A stretch of 64,000 bases of DNA from Nitrospira defluvii (GCA_000196815.1 FP929003.1:2999501-3063500), one strand, 5' to 3'; shown: positions 41,737 through 51,148, numbered from the stretch's first letter. The notes: generated from the sequence alone by a model not told the origin. A program made the numbers and translations.

Positions 41737-42129
41737 CAGTTCATCCGCGTCCGGATCGGCTTAGGTTGTGGTTCGAACCTCTGCGAGTTGTGTCAATCGA
41801 CGCGCCATTTGAGGCCCCCACCAGGATAGGTCTTGCAACATCGCCGCTTCGACGGCAGTCAACCGGGTGAGGATGCCTGGCCAACCAGGGCGAAAGGACC
41901 CGGTTCGTCGATCAATACCGGACCGCTCGGCCGATCCCTGTCCCTGCGCAGCCTCAAAGACCGCGAGCAATGTCGTCGTAGTGGAGATCCACGGCTTCTG
42001 CATGAAGATGAGGATAGGCCCGAGGAGAGGAGGATGCTATCGATAGAGGTGCCATTCCTGTGTCACAAATAGACAGCACCTCAATGTCATGGTTATAACG
42101 ACATGTGCGGATCGACCGATCCCATTTCT
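41737..42129. other. Region between the pseudo-receiver and the NarL-type regulator
   Basis: These 393 bases contain no well-supported gene. The only candidate is a short minus-strand open frame at 41761-42003, listed separately at low confidence. No strong promoter was recognised; the stretch from 42004 to 42129 shows nothing further. Confidence 0.4.
41761..42003 (-). CDS. Doubtful small open reading frame
   Basis: Open frame of 80 aa starting ATG 42003, with no clear ribosome binding site. The product would be polar, with a Trp-containing C-terminal half (LQDLSWWGPQMARRLTQLAE). I recognise no family. Support is limited to its position in an otherwise empty gap within a run of same-strand genes. 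Confidence 0.25.
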   Translation of the reverse strand: MQKPWISTTTTLLAVFEAAQGQGSAERSGIDRRTGSFRPGWPGILTRLTAVEAAMLQDLSWWGPQMARRLTQLAEVRTTT

Positions 42130-42777
42130 TTATACGACCAACCCATGCTGCAACGCATAACGCGTCAACTCGGCATTATTCTTCAGATTCATTTTATCCA
42201 AAATTCTCGCTCGATACGTACTGATCGTCGTCACACTCAGATGAATGCTTTCGGCAATGTCGCTGACGGTCTGTCCCGAGGCAATCAGACAGAGCACTTC
42301 GTACTCCCGGTCCGACAGCCGCTCGTGGGCCAACTTGTCGACCCCGGTCCTGACCGTCAATGCCAAGGCCTCACCCACCGAAGCACTGACGTACTGCCCC
42401 CCAGCCATGACTTTTTTTGCCGCATGGACGAGCTCTTCCGGCGCACTCGCCTTCGTGAGATATCCTGCCGCGCCGGCCTTAAACATACGAATGGCATACT
42501 GGTCTTCCGGGTGCATGCTCAAGATCAAGACCGGCAACATCGGCGCCAGTTGCTTCAATTCCTTCAACACTTCCGGGCCGCTCCGCCCCGGCATACTGAT
42601 GTCCATGACGACGAGGTCATACGGCTGCTCACGAACTTGGTCCAGCATCTCCTGCGCATTTCCACACTCGGCCATGCTGGCGCCCTCGAATCCTTCTTCC
42701 AAAATATCCTTCACGCCGCGACGAAACGAAGGGTGATCATCGACGACGAGTATACGCACGGTCCCTGTTGTTCGCAT
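42130..42777 (-). CDS. NarL/FixJ-type response regulator
   Basis: Transcription factor of 215 aa. ATG 42777 (MRTTGTVRILVVDD) is set by GGAGGG just upstream; the longer in-frame reading is antisense to nothing useful and rich in Arg/Cys. The receiver has VVDDHPSFR, phospho-acceptor Asp59 in VVMDISMPGRSG and Lys in YLTKAS. The C-terminal LuxR-type HTH (about 150-212) has LSDREYEVLCLIASGQTVSDI and VTTISTYRARILDKM. It begins 31 bases after the stop of the PAS kinase upstream, which is its likely phosphate donor. Confidence 0.94.
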   Translation of the reverse strand: MRTTGTVRILVVDDHPSFRRGVKDILEEGFEGASMAECGNAQEMLDQVREQPYDLVVMDISMPGRSGPEVLKELKQLAPMLPVLILSMHPEDQYAIRMFKAGAAGYLTKASAPEELVHAAKKVMAGGQYVSASVGEALALTVRTGVDKLAHERLSDREYEVLCLIASGQTVSDIAESIHLSVTTISTYRARILDKMNLKNNAELTRYALQHGLVV

Positions 42778-42808
42778 AGTGCCCTCCATCATGTCCTGGT
42801 CCTTCGTC

Positions 42809-45800
42809 TTACCGAGGCAGCTGCAGCACGATCGTCGTTCCGCTGCCCTCCTTCGTCTCGATCTGTACATCTCCGCCGAGCAGACCGGCGCGCTCCCGCA
42901 TTCCCAGCAGGCCGAACGATCTGGCATCCGCAAGGCGATCGGATGGAATGCCACGACCGTTGTCGCTGACCTGCAACAGCAGCCCCTCCCCCTGATCTTC
43001 CAAGCACACGTGCACCTCGGTGGCCTGAGCATGACGGGTCACGTTGGTCAACGCCTCCTGACAAATCCGAAAGACCGCAGTGGCATGCTCCGGGTCCACC
43101 CGCAAATCTTCATGACTGACGGTACAGTGACAGGCAACGCCGGTGCGGCGTTGAAAATCGCGACACTGCCATTCGATGGCCGCGACCAAACCAAGGTCAT
43201 CGAGCACGCCCGGACGCAACTCCGCCACGATACGTTGCACAGAAGTGATGGTGCTGTCCACCTGCTCCTTCATGCCCCGAATTTTTTCGTCGACCTTGGC
43301 GCGATCCCGAGGCACCATCCGCTCGCCCAGCAATCCACCCAGGCGGGACAGATCGATCTTCAGACAGGTCAAGCCGACGCCCAATTCGTCATGGAGCTCA
43401 CGTGCAATTCGTCCGCGTTCCTCTTCGCGGATCCCCTCCATCCGTCCCGACAGTTTCCGCAGGCGACGCAATGAATCCTGCAACTGCGCCTCGGCACGCT
43501 TTCGATCCGTGGTGTCTTTGAACACGACCACCGCCCCGACGATGTCTCCACGCTCGCGAATCGGCGTACTCACATACTCCACGGGAAAACTGGTGCCGTC
43601 TTTTCTCCAGAATCGGCTGTCTGCCTCCTCGCGAATCTCGCCTCCCTGAATGGTCTCCACTATGGGACTGGGACGTTCACTGGAAACTCCCTCATGGAAG
43701 TCGGGACGATGGACCAAGGCAGAAAACGGTTGGCCGATCAACGCTTCCGCCTCCCAATCGAACATTTTCGCCGCCGCCGGATTGACGAACGTCAGCCGTC
43801 CGTCCCGATCGATCCCGTAGATGCCCTCCCCGGCGGAATTGAGCACGACTTGATTGTGATGATGCAAGCGATCCAGTTCCTCTTCCGCCGATCGCCGCTC
43901 ACTGATATCGCGCATGATGATCGTAAAAAAGAGATCCGATTTCCCTTTCCAGGAGGTCACACTCAGCTCAAGAGGAAATTCGCCGCCGTCTTTCCGACGA
44001 CCGTGGAGTTCCAGCGTCCTGCTCGTCAGCTGCACCCGTTCAAACAATCGAACCCGCTGAACATTCCGTTCCAACTCCTGATGGTATCGCTCGGGAATGA
44101 TCGTCGTCACAGGCTGACCGATGATTTCCTCGGCCGAATAGCCGAAGGTCGCTTCGGCGCCCTTGTTCCAGAACGCAACTTTCATGAGCGCATTGACCAG
44201 CACGATGGCGTCTTTCGTCGACTGCACGATGGAGCGCAACCGCTCCTCGCTGACCCGGAGCGCATCCTCGATCCGGCGACGCTCGGTCACATCACGAATA
44301 ATGCCTAAGACTCCGATGACACGGCCCTGTCGCATTTGCGGGGTCCCGACGAACTCTCCGGTGACGTACCCGCCCTGCTTCGTGCTGATCTGCATCGAGC
44401 AGGTCAGCGGCGCCCCGCGTTCAAGAATCGCTTGCAACACATCCTGACAGAACCCCGCGTCATCGGGATGCAGCAGAGCCACGAGGGGCTCCCCCATCCA
44501 TTGCGAACGCGACCAGTTGGTCACCGTCTCAAAAGCCGGGTTGAGCGAAGTAATCGTGATGTCCGCCGAGAGCGTGAAGATGATATCGCGCGCCCCTTCC
44601 ACCAAACTCCGGAATCGATATTCCGATTCAAACAAGGCATCCTGCGCGCGCTTGAGCCACGTAATGTCGTGAAACACCATCACGGTCCCGGAGAGCACAC
44701 CGGCCTCATCCTTGATCGGCCTGGCATTGATACTGATCCACCGGCCCGGCATACCCTGCGAGGCCCGCAGATAGACTTCGAGCCAGTCGATTTTTTCACC
44801 TCGCAGCGCGCGCGCGAGCGGCCACTCCTCCTGCCCGAACGGCGTCACCGTGTCCGCATGCAAAAACTCATACCGCTCGGCCCATGCCGTCAGAGGAACG
44901 TGCATGGGAGAAAATCCAAGAATACTTTCCACCGCCGGATTGGCAACGACCAGCCGCCCTTCGGCATCGGTCACCACCACCCCGTCGCCCATACTTCGCA
45001 AGACGGAGTTCACGATCCTGGTTTGCTCATTCAACGCCTGTTCGGATCGCTCAAGCGCATCGGCTCGCTCCCGGAGGGCCTGCTTCGCCTGCGCAATTCC
45101 CGCCGATTGCGTCCGGACCGCATTTTCATAGACCCGCAACAGTTGTTCGGCCGCAGCCAACCGGGACTGATGCCGAAGGCCGGCCTCTTGCTCCGTTGCG
45201 CCGGCCACCGAAGCCGACGACGAATGCGCATCGACACCGGCCTCCGAAGCTACGGCCTCGTCGCAAGCCAGCAACGAGGTTTTCAGGCTGAGGGCGAGGG
45301 ACTTGCACAGGGCTGCCGTATCACGGGGGACCGGTGTTCTGGAGAATAAAATGACAGCGAAGAGGTCTCGGGACGGTAACATCCCACCGAAACACAAAAC
45401 CGATTTTACCCCGTACTTCAGCACAAACCCTTCCTGCACCGGCACGTAGGGGCTCCCCACCGCATCCGGCACATAAAACACGTTGTACGTCTTCTCCTCC
45501 AGATCCACCAACCACTCCCCCTCCGGAGCCACGTCGACACTGGAGGAGAGACCGAACTGGTGCAGGAGTTGGGAAAACATCGGAAACTGTTTGACGAAAT
45601 CGGCGCTGACCATCGGAATCGACCGGTAGCGATGGGACCGCTCGACGTGATTCCACTCCGCCTCCTCACCGGCCGTGGCCATGAGCGTGAAACACTTGAG
45701 GTCGGGGGACGGAGCGATGCCCCCGAGCTGTTCTCGAACCCTCTGCTGGGTCATCGGATTCAATCGGTTGTAGGAAACGGTCTTGAAGCAGCGAACCAGG

Positions 45801-45964
45801 ACACAGTCGCGAGCCCCTGTTTCAGAATTGCCGAGGGTACGGAACAGATAGTCCACGGCTCGCGATGCCGCATCCTGGATCGAACTCGACTGCTCGCCAA
45901 GCTGACGCAGCACGGCCGAGCATTCGGTCATTTCCAACAGGGAAAAGCGAGCCAGGCTATACAC
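42809..45964 (-). CDS. Multi-PAS sensor histidine kinase (HisKA_3, NarX/DegS type)
   Basis: Sensor kinase of 1051 aa with no membrane helix. Residues 1-230 form a sensor region I do not recognise, with LVRCFKTVSYNRL and a core around KSVLCFGGMLPSRDLFAVIL. A coiled coil (about 255-315) leads to five PAS units (about 315-430, 435-560, 565-690, 695-805 and the linker to 830). The kinase core is HisKA_3, phospho-acceptor His in IARELHDELGVGL, with an HATPase ending FGLLGMRERAGLLGGDVQI. It pairs with the NarL-type regulator 31 bases downstream. Redox or ligand sensing is plausible but not shown. Confidence 0.92.
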   Translation of the reverse strand: MYSLARFSLLEMTECSAVLRQLGEQSSSIQDAASRAVDYLFRTLGNSETGARDCVLVRCFKTVSYNRLNPMTQQRVREQLGGIAPSPDLKCFTLMATAGEEAEWNHVERSHRYRSIPMVSADFVKQFPMFSQLLHQFGLSSSVDVAPEGEWLVDLEEKTYNVFYVPDAVGSPYVPVQEGFVLKYGVKSVLCFGGMLPSRDLFAVILFSRTPVPRDTAALCKSLALSLKTSLLACDEAVASEAGVDAHSSSASVAGATEQEAGLRHQSRLAAAEQLLRVYENAVRTQSAGIAQAKQALRERADALERSEQALNEQTRIVNSVLRSMGDGVVVTDAEGRLVVANPAVESILGFSPMHVPLTAWAERYEFLHADTVTPFGQEEWPLARALRGEKIDWLEVYLRASQGMPGRWISINARPIKDEAGVLSGTVMVFHDITWLKRAQDALFESEYRFRSLVEGARDIIFTLSADITITSLNPAFETVTNWSRSQWMGEPLVALLHPDDAGFCQDVLQAILERGAPLTCSMQISTKQGGYVTGEFVGTPQMRQGRVIGVLGIIRDVTERRRIEDALRVSEERLRSIVQSTKDAIVLVNALMKVAFWNKGAEATFGYSAEEIIGQPVTTIIPERYHQELERNVQRVRLFERVQLTSRTLELHGRRKDGGEFPLELSVTSWKGKSDLFFTIIMRDISERRSAEEELDRLHHHNQVVLNSAGEGIYGIDRDGRLTFVNPAAAKMFDWEAEALIGQPFSALVHRPDFHEGVSSERPSPIVETIQGGEIREEADSRFWRKDGTSFPVEYVSTPIRERGDIVGAVVVFKDTTDRKRAEAQLQDSLRRLRKLSGRMEGIREEERGRIARELHDELGVGLTCLKIDLSRLGGLLGERMVPRDRAKVDEKIRGMKEQVDSTITSVQRIVAELRPGVLDDLGLVAAIEWQCRDFQRRTGVACHCTVSHEDLRVDPEHATAVFRICQEALTNVTRHAQATEVHVCLEDQGEGLLLQVSDNGRGIPSDRLADARSFGLLGMRERAGLLGGDVQIETKEGSGTTIVLQLPR

Positions 45965-46228
45965 AGGCAGGCCCTCGGGTGAACGATGGGGGAATACGGA
46001 TCAACGCGCCACTGGTTGACGTTTGTCCGGAGATACCGACTCATGAGGGAAGGCGCGTCTCTGCAGAACACTGCCTTGCAAGGCGAGGCACAGAGTCACT
46101 CTCGTGGCGAGTCTAGTAAAGGGGAGCGGCCATGTCAAGGCAGACAGGCGGGCTCAGGCTGACCCGGAACGCTCGTGCCGTTTCACGCGATCGCCTCTCA
46201 CAGCCCGGTCACACGCGGACCCTTGCGG
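45965..46228. other. Upstream region of the PAS kinase
   Basis: These 264 bases lie between the kinase start and the end of the Nudix gene and contain no gene. A perfect 12-base palindrome, GCCTTGCAAGGC, is at 46073-46084, about 110 bases upstream of the kinase ATG. I saw no convincing promoter match. Confidence 0.4.
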
Positions 46229-46651
46229 CTAACGGGAGAAAGGCCCCTGGGAGAGCGCTTGAGACAACAACGCCACGTCCGATGGATACGTCAGACGACC
46301 GAGTGCGACTTCGCGATCGACCCACTGCACCTCTTCGACCTCTCCGTCGGGAACTCCCGCCTCCTCGAGGGCCGACATCTTGAACCACACGACCGTCTTG
46401 CGAAACCGCCGCCCCTCCCGCTGAAACCAATATTCGGTCGTGGAGAGGTCCGCCTCGATTCGGCAGCACCATCCGGTTTCTTCCAACACTTCGCGCAACG
46501 CGGCCTGCGCAGGCGTTTCCCCGGCGTCGAGCCGGCCCTTGGGGAACGACCAGACGGGACGCCCCTTGATATCGGACACCCGGATCAGCAACACATCCCG
46601 TTGCCGGAACACTACGCCACCTGCTGATCGCACCAACCCTGCTTCAGGCAT
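46229..46651 (-). CDS. Nudix hydrolase
   Basis: Pyrophosphohydrolase of 140 aa. The start at ATG 46651 (MPEAGLVRSAGGVVF) follows a GGGGGGAAG stretch and gives the normal domain length; the open frame extends upstream, but that part is antisense-like. The Nudix box is complete: GRLDAGETPAQAALREVLEE followed by TG, giving the G, E, R, E and E positions that bind magnesium. The FPKGRLDAGET context and WSFPKG resemble diadenosine polyphosphate hydrolases, but the substrate cannot be fixed. Confidence 0.9.
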   Translation of the reverse strand: MPEAGLVRSAGGVVFRQRDVLLIRVSDIKGRPVWSFPKGRLDAGETPAQAALREVLEETGWCCRIEADLSTTEYWFQREGRRFRKTVVWFKMSALEEAGVPDGEVEEVQWVDREVALGRLTYPSDVALLSQALSQGPFSR

Positions 46652-46701
46652 AACCCATTCTTCCCCCCGCCGCACTCGCCAGTCCGTCTGACTTACCCCA
46701 T

Positions 46702-47565
46702 CTAGCCCCGGTGGGGCAATCCTAGAAACCAGGCCAACAAACGATCTTGAGCGCGATCGGGCAGGATCCATTTCAGCATGGCTCTGAATCGCGCATCCGT
46801 GCCGACCAGATAACGCGCACGTGGTCGCGCGACGGTCAATGCGACGGCCACGACACGTGCCACCACCTCTGCCGGGATGGCGCGCGCGGCGGCCGCGGCC
46901 ATCACCTCCTGCATGCGGGACAACGGCTGAGCATACAAAGCGAGTGCCTCCGGCTCGACACCGCCGAGTGTACGCGTAGCCGACATCGTGGCCCGTTGCC
47001 ATATCTGCGACCGGATCGCACCCGGCTCTACCAGCGACACCGAGATGCCCCACGGCGCCAATTCGAGCCGTAGCGCATCGCTCATCGCCTCCAACGCAAA
47101 CTTCGAACTGCAGTAGGCGCCGAGAAACGGCGTGGCCGCAAGGCCGGCGATCGAACTGATGTTGACGATCCTCCCGCGCGCCCGCCGCAGCAATGGGAGC
47201 AATGCTTGGGTCACCGCAAGGACGCCGATCACATTCACTTCAAACTGAGTTCGCACCTCTGGGAGAGGCAGGAGTTCCAACGGGCCGGCGACGGAGATTC
47301 CGGCATTGTTCACGAGGCCCCCCAATCCCGTGTCACGCGTAGCCTCGGCCAACATCTTGCAGGCCGCCTCGATCGACGCCGGATCCGTCACGTCCAACAT
47401 CAACACACGGAGTCGTGAGGAGGCGAGACGTGTCAGCGCCTCCCCGTCCTGCGCGTTGCGAACACCCGCCCACACGGTGCAACCCAATGCGTCGAGATAC
47501 TGCGCGCACGCCGCACCAATTCCGGAAGATGCTCCGGTAATCACAATCGGTCCCTGCACGGCCAT
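46702..47565 (-). CDS. Short-chain dehydrogenase/reductase
   Basis: NAD(P)-dependent oxidoreductase of 287 aa. ATG 47565 is set by GGAGAAGAG upstream. Rossmann motif TGASSGIG near residue 12, NNAGIS near 87, and the catalytic tetrad residues Ser (NISSIAG) and Tyr-x3-Lys (YCSSK) are present. The LVEPGAIRSQIW substrate loop and the C-terminal region match the classical 11-beta-HSD/retinol-dehydrogenase-like group. The substrate is unknown. It lies 50 bases upstream of the Nudix gene and is divergent from the Lon-like gene at 47833. Confidence 0.92.
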   Translation of the reverse strand: MAVQGPIVITGASSGIGAACAQYLDALGCTVWAGVRNAQDGEALTRLASSRLRVLMLDVTDPASIEAACKMLAEATRDTGLGGLVNNAGISVAGPLELLPLPEVRTQFEVNVIGVLAVTQALLPLLRRARGRIVNISSIAGLAATPFLGAYCSSKFALEAMSDALRLELAPWGISVSLVEPGAIRSQIWQRATMSATRTLGGVEPEALALYAQPLSRMQEVMAAAAARAIPAEVVARVVAVALTVARPRARYLVGTDARFRAMLKWILPDRAQDRLLAWFLGLPHRG

Positions 47566-47798
47566 ACGTTCTCTTCTCCAGGCAGCATTAACTGCCATCC
47601 ATGCCCGAGCCAGCGGATGAGCAGACGCAAGAATATCACGCGCCTGAGGCAAGAGGCATCATGGGTCTGAATGACCCGCTACCTCACGCATTTCAGTAGG
47701 TAATTGCAGAATTCAAAAAAAGAGATGAGTGTTTTCGAATATTTATCCCACTCATTCAGGCATGCTCTCACGGCACACAACGACGGGCGCGGGTCGAT

Positions 47799-47826
47799 TT
47801 GACAATCGAGCATCCTCATCTAGACT
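47799..47826 (+). promoter_or_regulatory. Promoter whose start coincides with the ATG of the Lon-like gene
   Basis: Consensus TTGACA (47799-47804) and TAGACT (47821-47826) are 16 bases apart. Transcription would begin at about 47832-47833, the same place as ATG 47833, so the mRNA may be leaderless. No ribosome binding site precedes this ATG. Confidence 0.5.
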
Positions 47827-47832
47827 TAATTC

Positions 47833-48516
47833 ATGCGCGCGCGAACAACATGCCCCAGAAGCGGCACATTCTCAGGCATGGTTGCGGGAGTCGTCTTCTC
47901 CCTCACGGCCCTGCTTTCAGTGTTCCCCTCTACCGCCTCTGCCAGCCGAACCCTCATAGTCCCCATCTCCATCGCCACCTACACCGACGACCAAGTCGGC
48001 TTCCCGACCTTTGTGATGAAATGGGACGAAGGAGCCCAGCCGGATCCCTTGTCGTTGCGATGGGGGCGGAGCCAGGTTCCCGTCAGAGGGACCGGGATGA
48101 GTTCCATTCAGCGGGCCTTTCGCTTTGCCGTCGAACGCCTTGCGCCATCCGTTCGCCCGACCGGAACCTTGTCCCTCTATGCGACATTTTCCGGGCCGTT
48201 GAACGCGGAGGGCGCGACGGCAGAAGCCGCCTTGGCCATCGGCTTTCTCGCCTTGCTGAAAGGTGACCACCTGAAACAGGATATTACGATCACCGGTACG
48301 CTGGAGGGGGACGGCCGGATCGGACAGGTCGCGCAGGTGGCTGAAAAAACAACGGCGGCGGCGAGGGCGGGCTACCACGTGCTGCTGGTGCCGCGAGGGC
48401 AATTTTATGCCCCGCGAGTCAATCGGGTCAGCCTGAATCTCGAAGCGAATGTCTTGGTGCGTGAAGTGGAGACGATCGAGGAAGCCTACGAAATCATGAC
48501 CGGAAAGAAACTCTAG
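47833..48516 (+). CDS. Exported Lon-protease-domain protein with degenerate active site
   Basis: Protein of 227 aa. Residues 1-37 form a signal peptide (basic start, VAGVVFSLTALLSVF, cleavage near TASA). The rest resembles the S16 proteolytic domain of Lon: LSLYATFSGPLNAEGATAEA, ALAIGFLALL and ITGTLEGDGRIGQV. Compared with the Lon at the start of this window, the catalytic Ser is Thr129 (GATAE for GPSAG) and the catalytic Lys is Ala170 (QVAEK for GLKEK). Both positions are 41 residues apart in both proteins, supporting the alignment. It is therefore likely a non-proteolytic, periplasmic Lon-like domain. It converges on the CHAT gene across a shared terminator. Confidence 0.75.
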   Translation: MRARTTCPRSGTFSGMVAGVVFSLTALLSVFPSTASASRTLIVPISIATYTDDQVGFPTFVMKWDEGAQPDPLSLRWGRSQVPVRGTGMSSIQRAFRFAVERLAPSVRPTGTLSLYATFSGPLNAEGATAEAALAIGFLALLKGDHLKQDITITGTLEGDGRIGQVAQVAEKTTAAARAGYHVLLVPRGQFYAPRVNRVSLNLEANVLVREVETIEEAYEIMTGKKL

Positions 48517-48587
48517 CCTTTCCCCCTCCCACAGGGCCGTGCCCACTGTCCATCAAGACTCGGCTGACAGCTGAATTTGTCACAATA

Positions 48588-48620
48588 AAAGAGCCATCGC
48601 TGCAGGATCGATGGCTCTTT
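48588..48620. terminator. Bidirectional terminator between the Lon-like and CHAT genes
   Basis: AAAGAGCCATCG (48588-48599) pairs perfectly over 12 bp with CGATGGCTCTTT (48609-48620) around a 9-base loop. The A-run at one side and T-run at the other make it work in both directions, ending the plus-strand gene at 48516 and the minus-strand gene at 48656. Confidence 0.85.
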
Positions 48621-48655
48621 ATCATTCGCGCACCAGAATCTTGAATCCTGCGCGC

Positions 48656-51130
48656 TCACATCCAATTGTTGATCAAGAGGAATGCGGCCCAGAAGCTGGG
48701 GTGCGTATGGCCGCGCTGAGAAAGGATCTTTTGCTGAGCCCGCTGCAAGGCAACGGCCTTTGACAGCGCGGGATCCTGCAATTGCCTGTAGAATTCCGAC
48801 ACAAGTTCCGTGGTCGTTTCATCATCCGAGGTCCACAAACTTGCCAACGCTGTCCGTGCCCCTGTCTTGACGGCCACACCGCTCAACCCGAGCGCCGCAC
48901 GATCGTCTTCGGCAGCAATCTCGCAGGAACTGAGCGTCAACAGATCCAATGGCTGCTGTCGGTACTGCTGAAGACCCACCAGCTGCGACAACCGGTCCAT
49001 CGTGATCTTGCCGTCATGAGCCAGCACAAACGAATCTCTCGCCTCGGTGCCGACGACCGTGTGCGACGCAACATGAACGATCCCCACTCCCTGGTCCTTG
49101 ATCTCCTCCTCCAGAGACGGTGCAGAGAACTGCTTGTTCATCAGCAGCTTCCCGCCATACAGCGTCCTGATGGCTTGGACTTCGGTCTCCGCATATCGCG
49201 GAGCAGACAGGCCCTCGACTGATTCAGTCAGACCGACCGACAACAGACTGCCTTTGCGGCGCTGGGCAGCGCTCAAATCGGTCAACGCAAGACTCGGCGT
49301 GACGGCCACGGCAAGCGAATCGACGAGAAAATGTCGTCCGTCGTGCAAGGCCCCCATGGGAATGGTCCGGAGCGACCCCTCGGCCACCATCACGAGCGTA
49401 TGAATTCCGGCCCCCTGCAAATCCTGCTGAAGGGGCGCAACGAGCCACCCATGCAAGGTCTGCGCGGAGGACATGTAGTTCTGCGATTGCGAATCCTGGA
49501 TCAACCGCCTGAACGAACGAATTTCTTTTGTCAGCTTCTCTCCCGTCACAGGAACCCTGACCTGCTTCAGCCCATTGGCCGTTTCCAGGAGCAGTTCGAG
49601 CCGGTCCGGGAAAGAAATCGGATACACCACCGCGGTGCCGGGCGCCAGCGTGCCGGCGCCTCGATGACTCGCGACCGTCGTGACACAATCGTCCTGGAAA
49701 TAATCCTGCAGCTCGGCCGCATGGGAAACTTCGACGGTGTCCTTTACCTGAACAAGCAATTGTTCATTCTGGTCCGGCGTCTTCGCCGCCGCCGCTCTCC
49801 GCAACAAGACATCCTCGTACTCCACAAACAGCGGCCCAACGGACTCGTAGTATGAGTGGTGCCGGCCTTGATACCCCACGGAATATTCGTAATGAATCGG
49901 CTTGAGAAGCGTCACAGCACGCTGATACGCGGCCAGCGCTTCTTCCTCTTTGCCCTCCGCACGCAACAGCCTCGCCGTTTGCCATTGCCACCGGTACAGC
50001 GACTCCGGCGCGTTCACTTTTTGAGCAGCGAAGGTGGCCTTCCGTGAATATTCCAACGCCTCGGGATTGCGGTGCTCCCGCTCCAGTAATCCGCCCAAAT
50101 AGCCCCAGGCGTACGATTGTCCGCGCGCATCACCGGTGCGCCCGGCCACTTCACCGGCCGCGGTAAAGGCCTCGGACGATTGCCGTAACAGGCCGGCTCC
50201 CGGCCCCGCGGAAGCCACGGCCTCCGTCGCGCGGCCCTTCCCCGCATCCGATTTTCTGGCCACTCCGGACTTCGCGGTCGTGGCGGCGAACAACTCCTCA
50301 TATCCAAGACCGATGTTCAACAGACCGGCCGTCTTCGCCTGACTATCCCCCAGCGACCGCACATCCGACCAGGCCTGATCCAAATGACGATGCGCTTCAC
50401 TCAGTTGTTGGTTCTGGAGCAAGGCCATCGCTCCGTTGATTTGGGCCGTTGCTGCCAATGCCGACTGCTTGGCTTCAATGGCAAGGCTCCGGCTCTCCGC
50501 ATAGACGTCGATCGCTTCGGCAAACTGCCGACGGGCCGTCAGAGCATTACCCAGATCGTTCAGGACCCCGGCAACCAACACAGGCTTGTTCTCCTCACGC
50601 GCCAACGTCAAAGCTTTGGTCAAATGTTCGGTGGCGGGTTCGTCCTTCCCGAGCAGGTGAAAGGTGTTGCCGAGCTGAGCGAGAATCGTCGCCGTGAGGC
50701 CACGCTCACCGTTCTGTTCGGAGAGTTTGAGCGCGGCTTGCAACGTGCCTTGCGCGCGACGGATCTGTCCTTCCTGCTGAAGCGCATGCGCGAGGTTGAT
50801 CAGCGCCTGGCACAGCTCTTTAGCCTGCCCACTCTCTTCATACCCCCGCGCAGCATTCATCCAGTGCGCCGCGGCCTGAGCAAACGCACCCTGCTGAAAC
50901 TGTGTCGTCCCCTGTCTCATTTCTTGCGAAGGCGAGATCGACGACGCACCCGAACCGCCAAACAATTCCAACGCGAGCCCGCTCGCAGGCCAGGCCAATC
51001 CGCTGAACGCAAGCATCCCCAGGCCCAGCATCGTCAGCGGCAGGGCACGAGCGCGCGTGAGCAATGGATCAGCGGCCCCATGGCTCCGCTTCATGCCGCG
51101 GCGAATGACCATGTTACGTTTCGTAGGCAT
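48656..51130 (-). CDS. Exported TPR-CHAT caspase-like protease
   Basis: Protein of 824 aa, start fixed by AAGGAGG. A basic N-terminus and a hydrophobic stretch (ALPLTMLGLGMLAFSGLAW) form a signal peptide or anchor. Residues ~65-440 are tetratricopeptide repeats, including an Ala/Gly-rich insertion near 255-290. The C-terminal CHAT domain (about 540-824) has both members of the catalytic dyad: His690 in VHVASHTV and Cys736 in LTLSSCEIA, followed by the family's GLSGVAVKTGARTALASLW. It should be an active cysteine protease facing the periplasm. It is the third gene after the TpsB transporter and its TPS-domain partner (18 bases upstream), so these are its likely partners. Confidence 0.88.
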   Translation of the reverse strand: MPTKRNMVIRRGMKRSHGAADPLLTRARALPLTMLGLGMLAFSGLAWPASGLALELFGGSGASSISPSQEMRQGTTQFQQGAFAQAAAHWMNAARGYEESGQAKELCQALINLAHALQQEGQIRRAQGTLQAALKLSEQNGERGLTATILAQLGNTFHLLGKDEPATEHLTKALTLAREENKPVLVAGVLNDLGNALTARRQFAEAIDVYAESRSLAIEAKQSALAATAQINGAMALLQNQQLSEAHRHLDQAWSDVRSLGDSQAKTAGLLNIGLGYEELFAATTAKSGVARKSDAGKGRATEAVASAGPGAGLLRQSSEAFTAAGEVAGRTGDARGQSYAWGYLGGLLEREHRNPEALEYSRKATFAAQKVNAPESLYRWQWQTARLLRAEGKEEEALAAYQRAVTLLKPIHYEYSVGYQGRHHSYYESVGPLFVEYEDVLLRRAAAAKTPDQNEQLLVQVKDTVEVSHAAELQDYFQDDCVTTVASHRGAGTLAPGTAVVYPISFPDRLELLLETANGLKQVRVPVTGEKLTKEIRSFRRLIQDSQSQNYMSSAQTLHGWLVAPLQQDLQGAGIHTLVMVAEGSLRTIPMGALHDGRHFLVDSLAVAVTPSLALTDLSAAQRRKGSLLSVGLTESVEGLSAPRYAETEVQAIRTLYGGKLLMNKQFSAPSLEEEIKDQGVGIVHVASHTVVGTEARDSFVLAHDGKITMDRLSQLVGLQQYRQQPLDLLTLSSCEIAAEDDRAALGLSGVAVKTGARTALASLWTSDDETTTELVSEFYRQLQDPALSKAVALQRAQQKILSQRGHTHPSFWAAFLLINNWM

Positions 51131-51148
51131 GACGTCCTCCTTGGGGAG

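Noticed and set aside
44336-45349. Plus-strand open frame of 337 codons opposite the 1051-residue kinase
   Set aside because: Antisense to a clear kinase gene; Arg/His-rich composition unlike a real protein.
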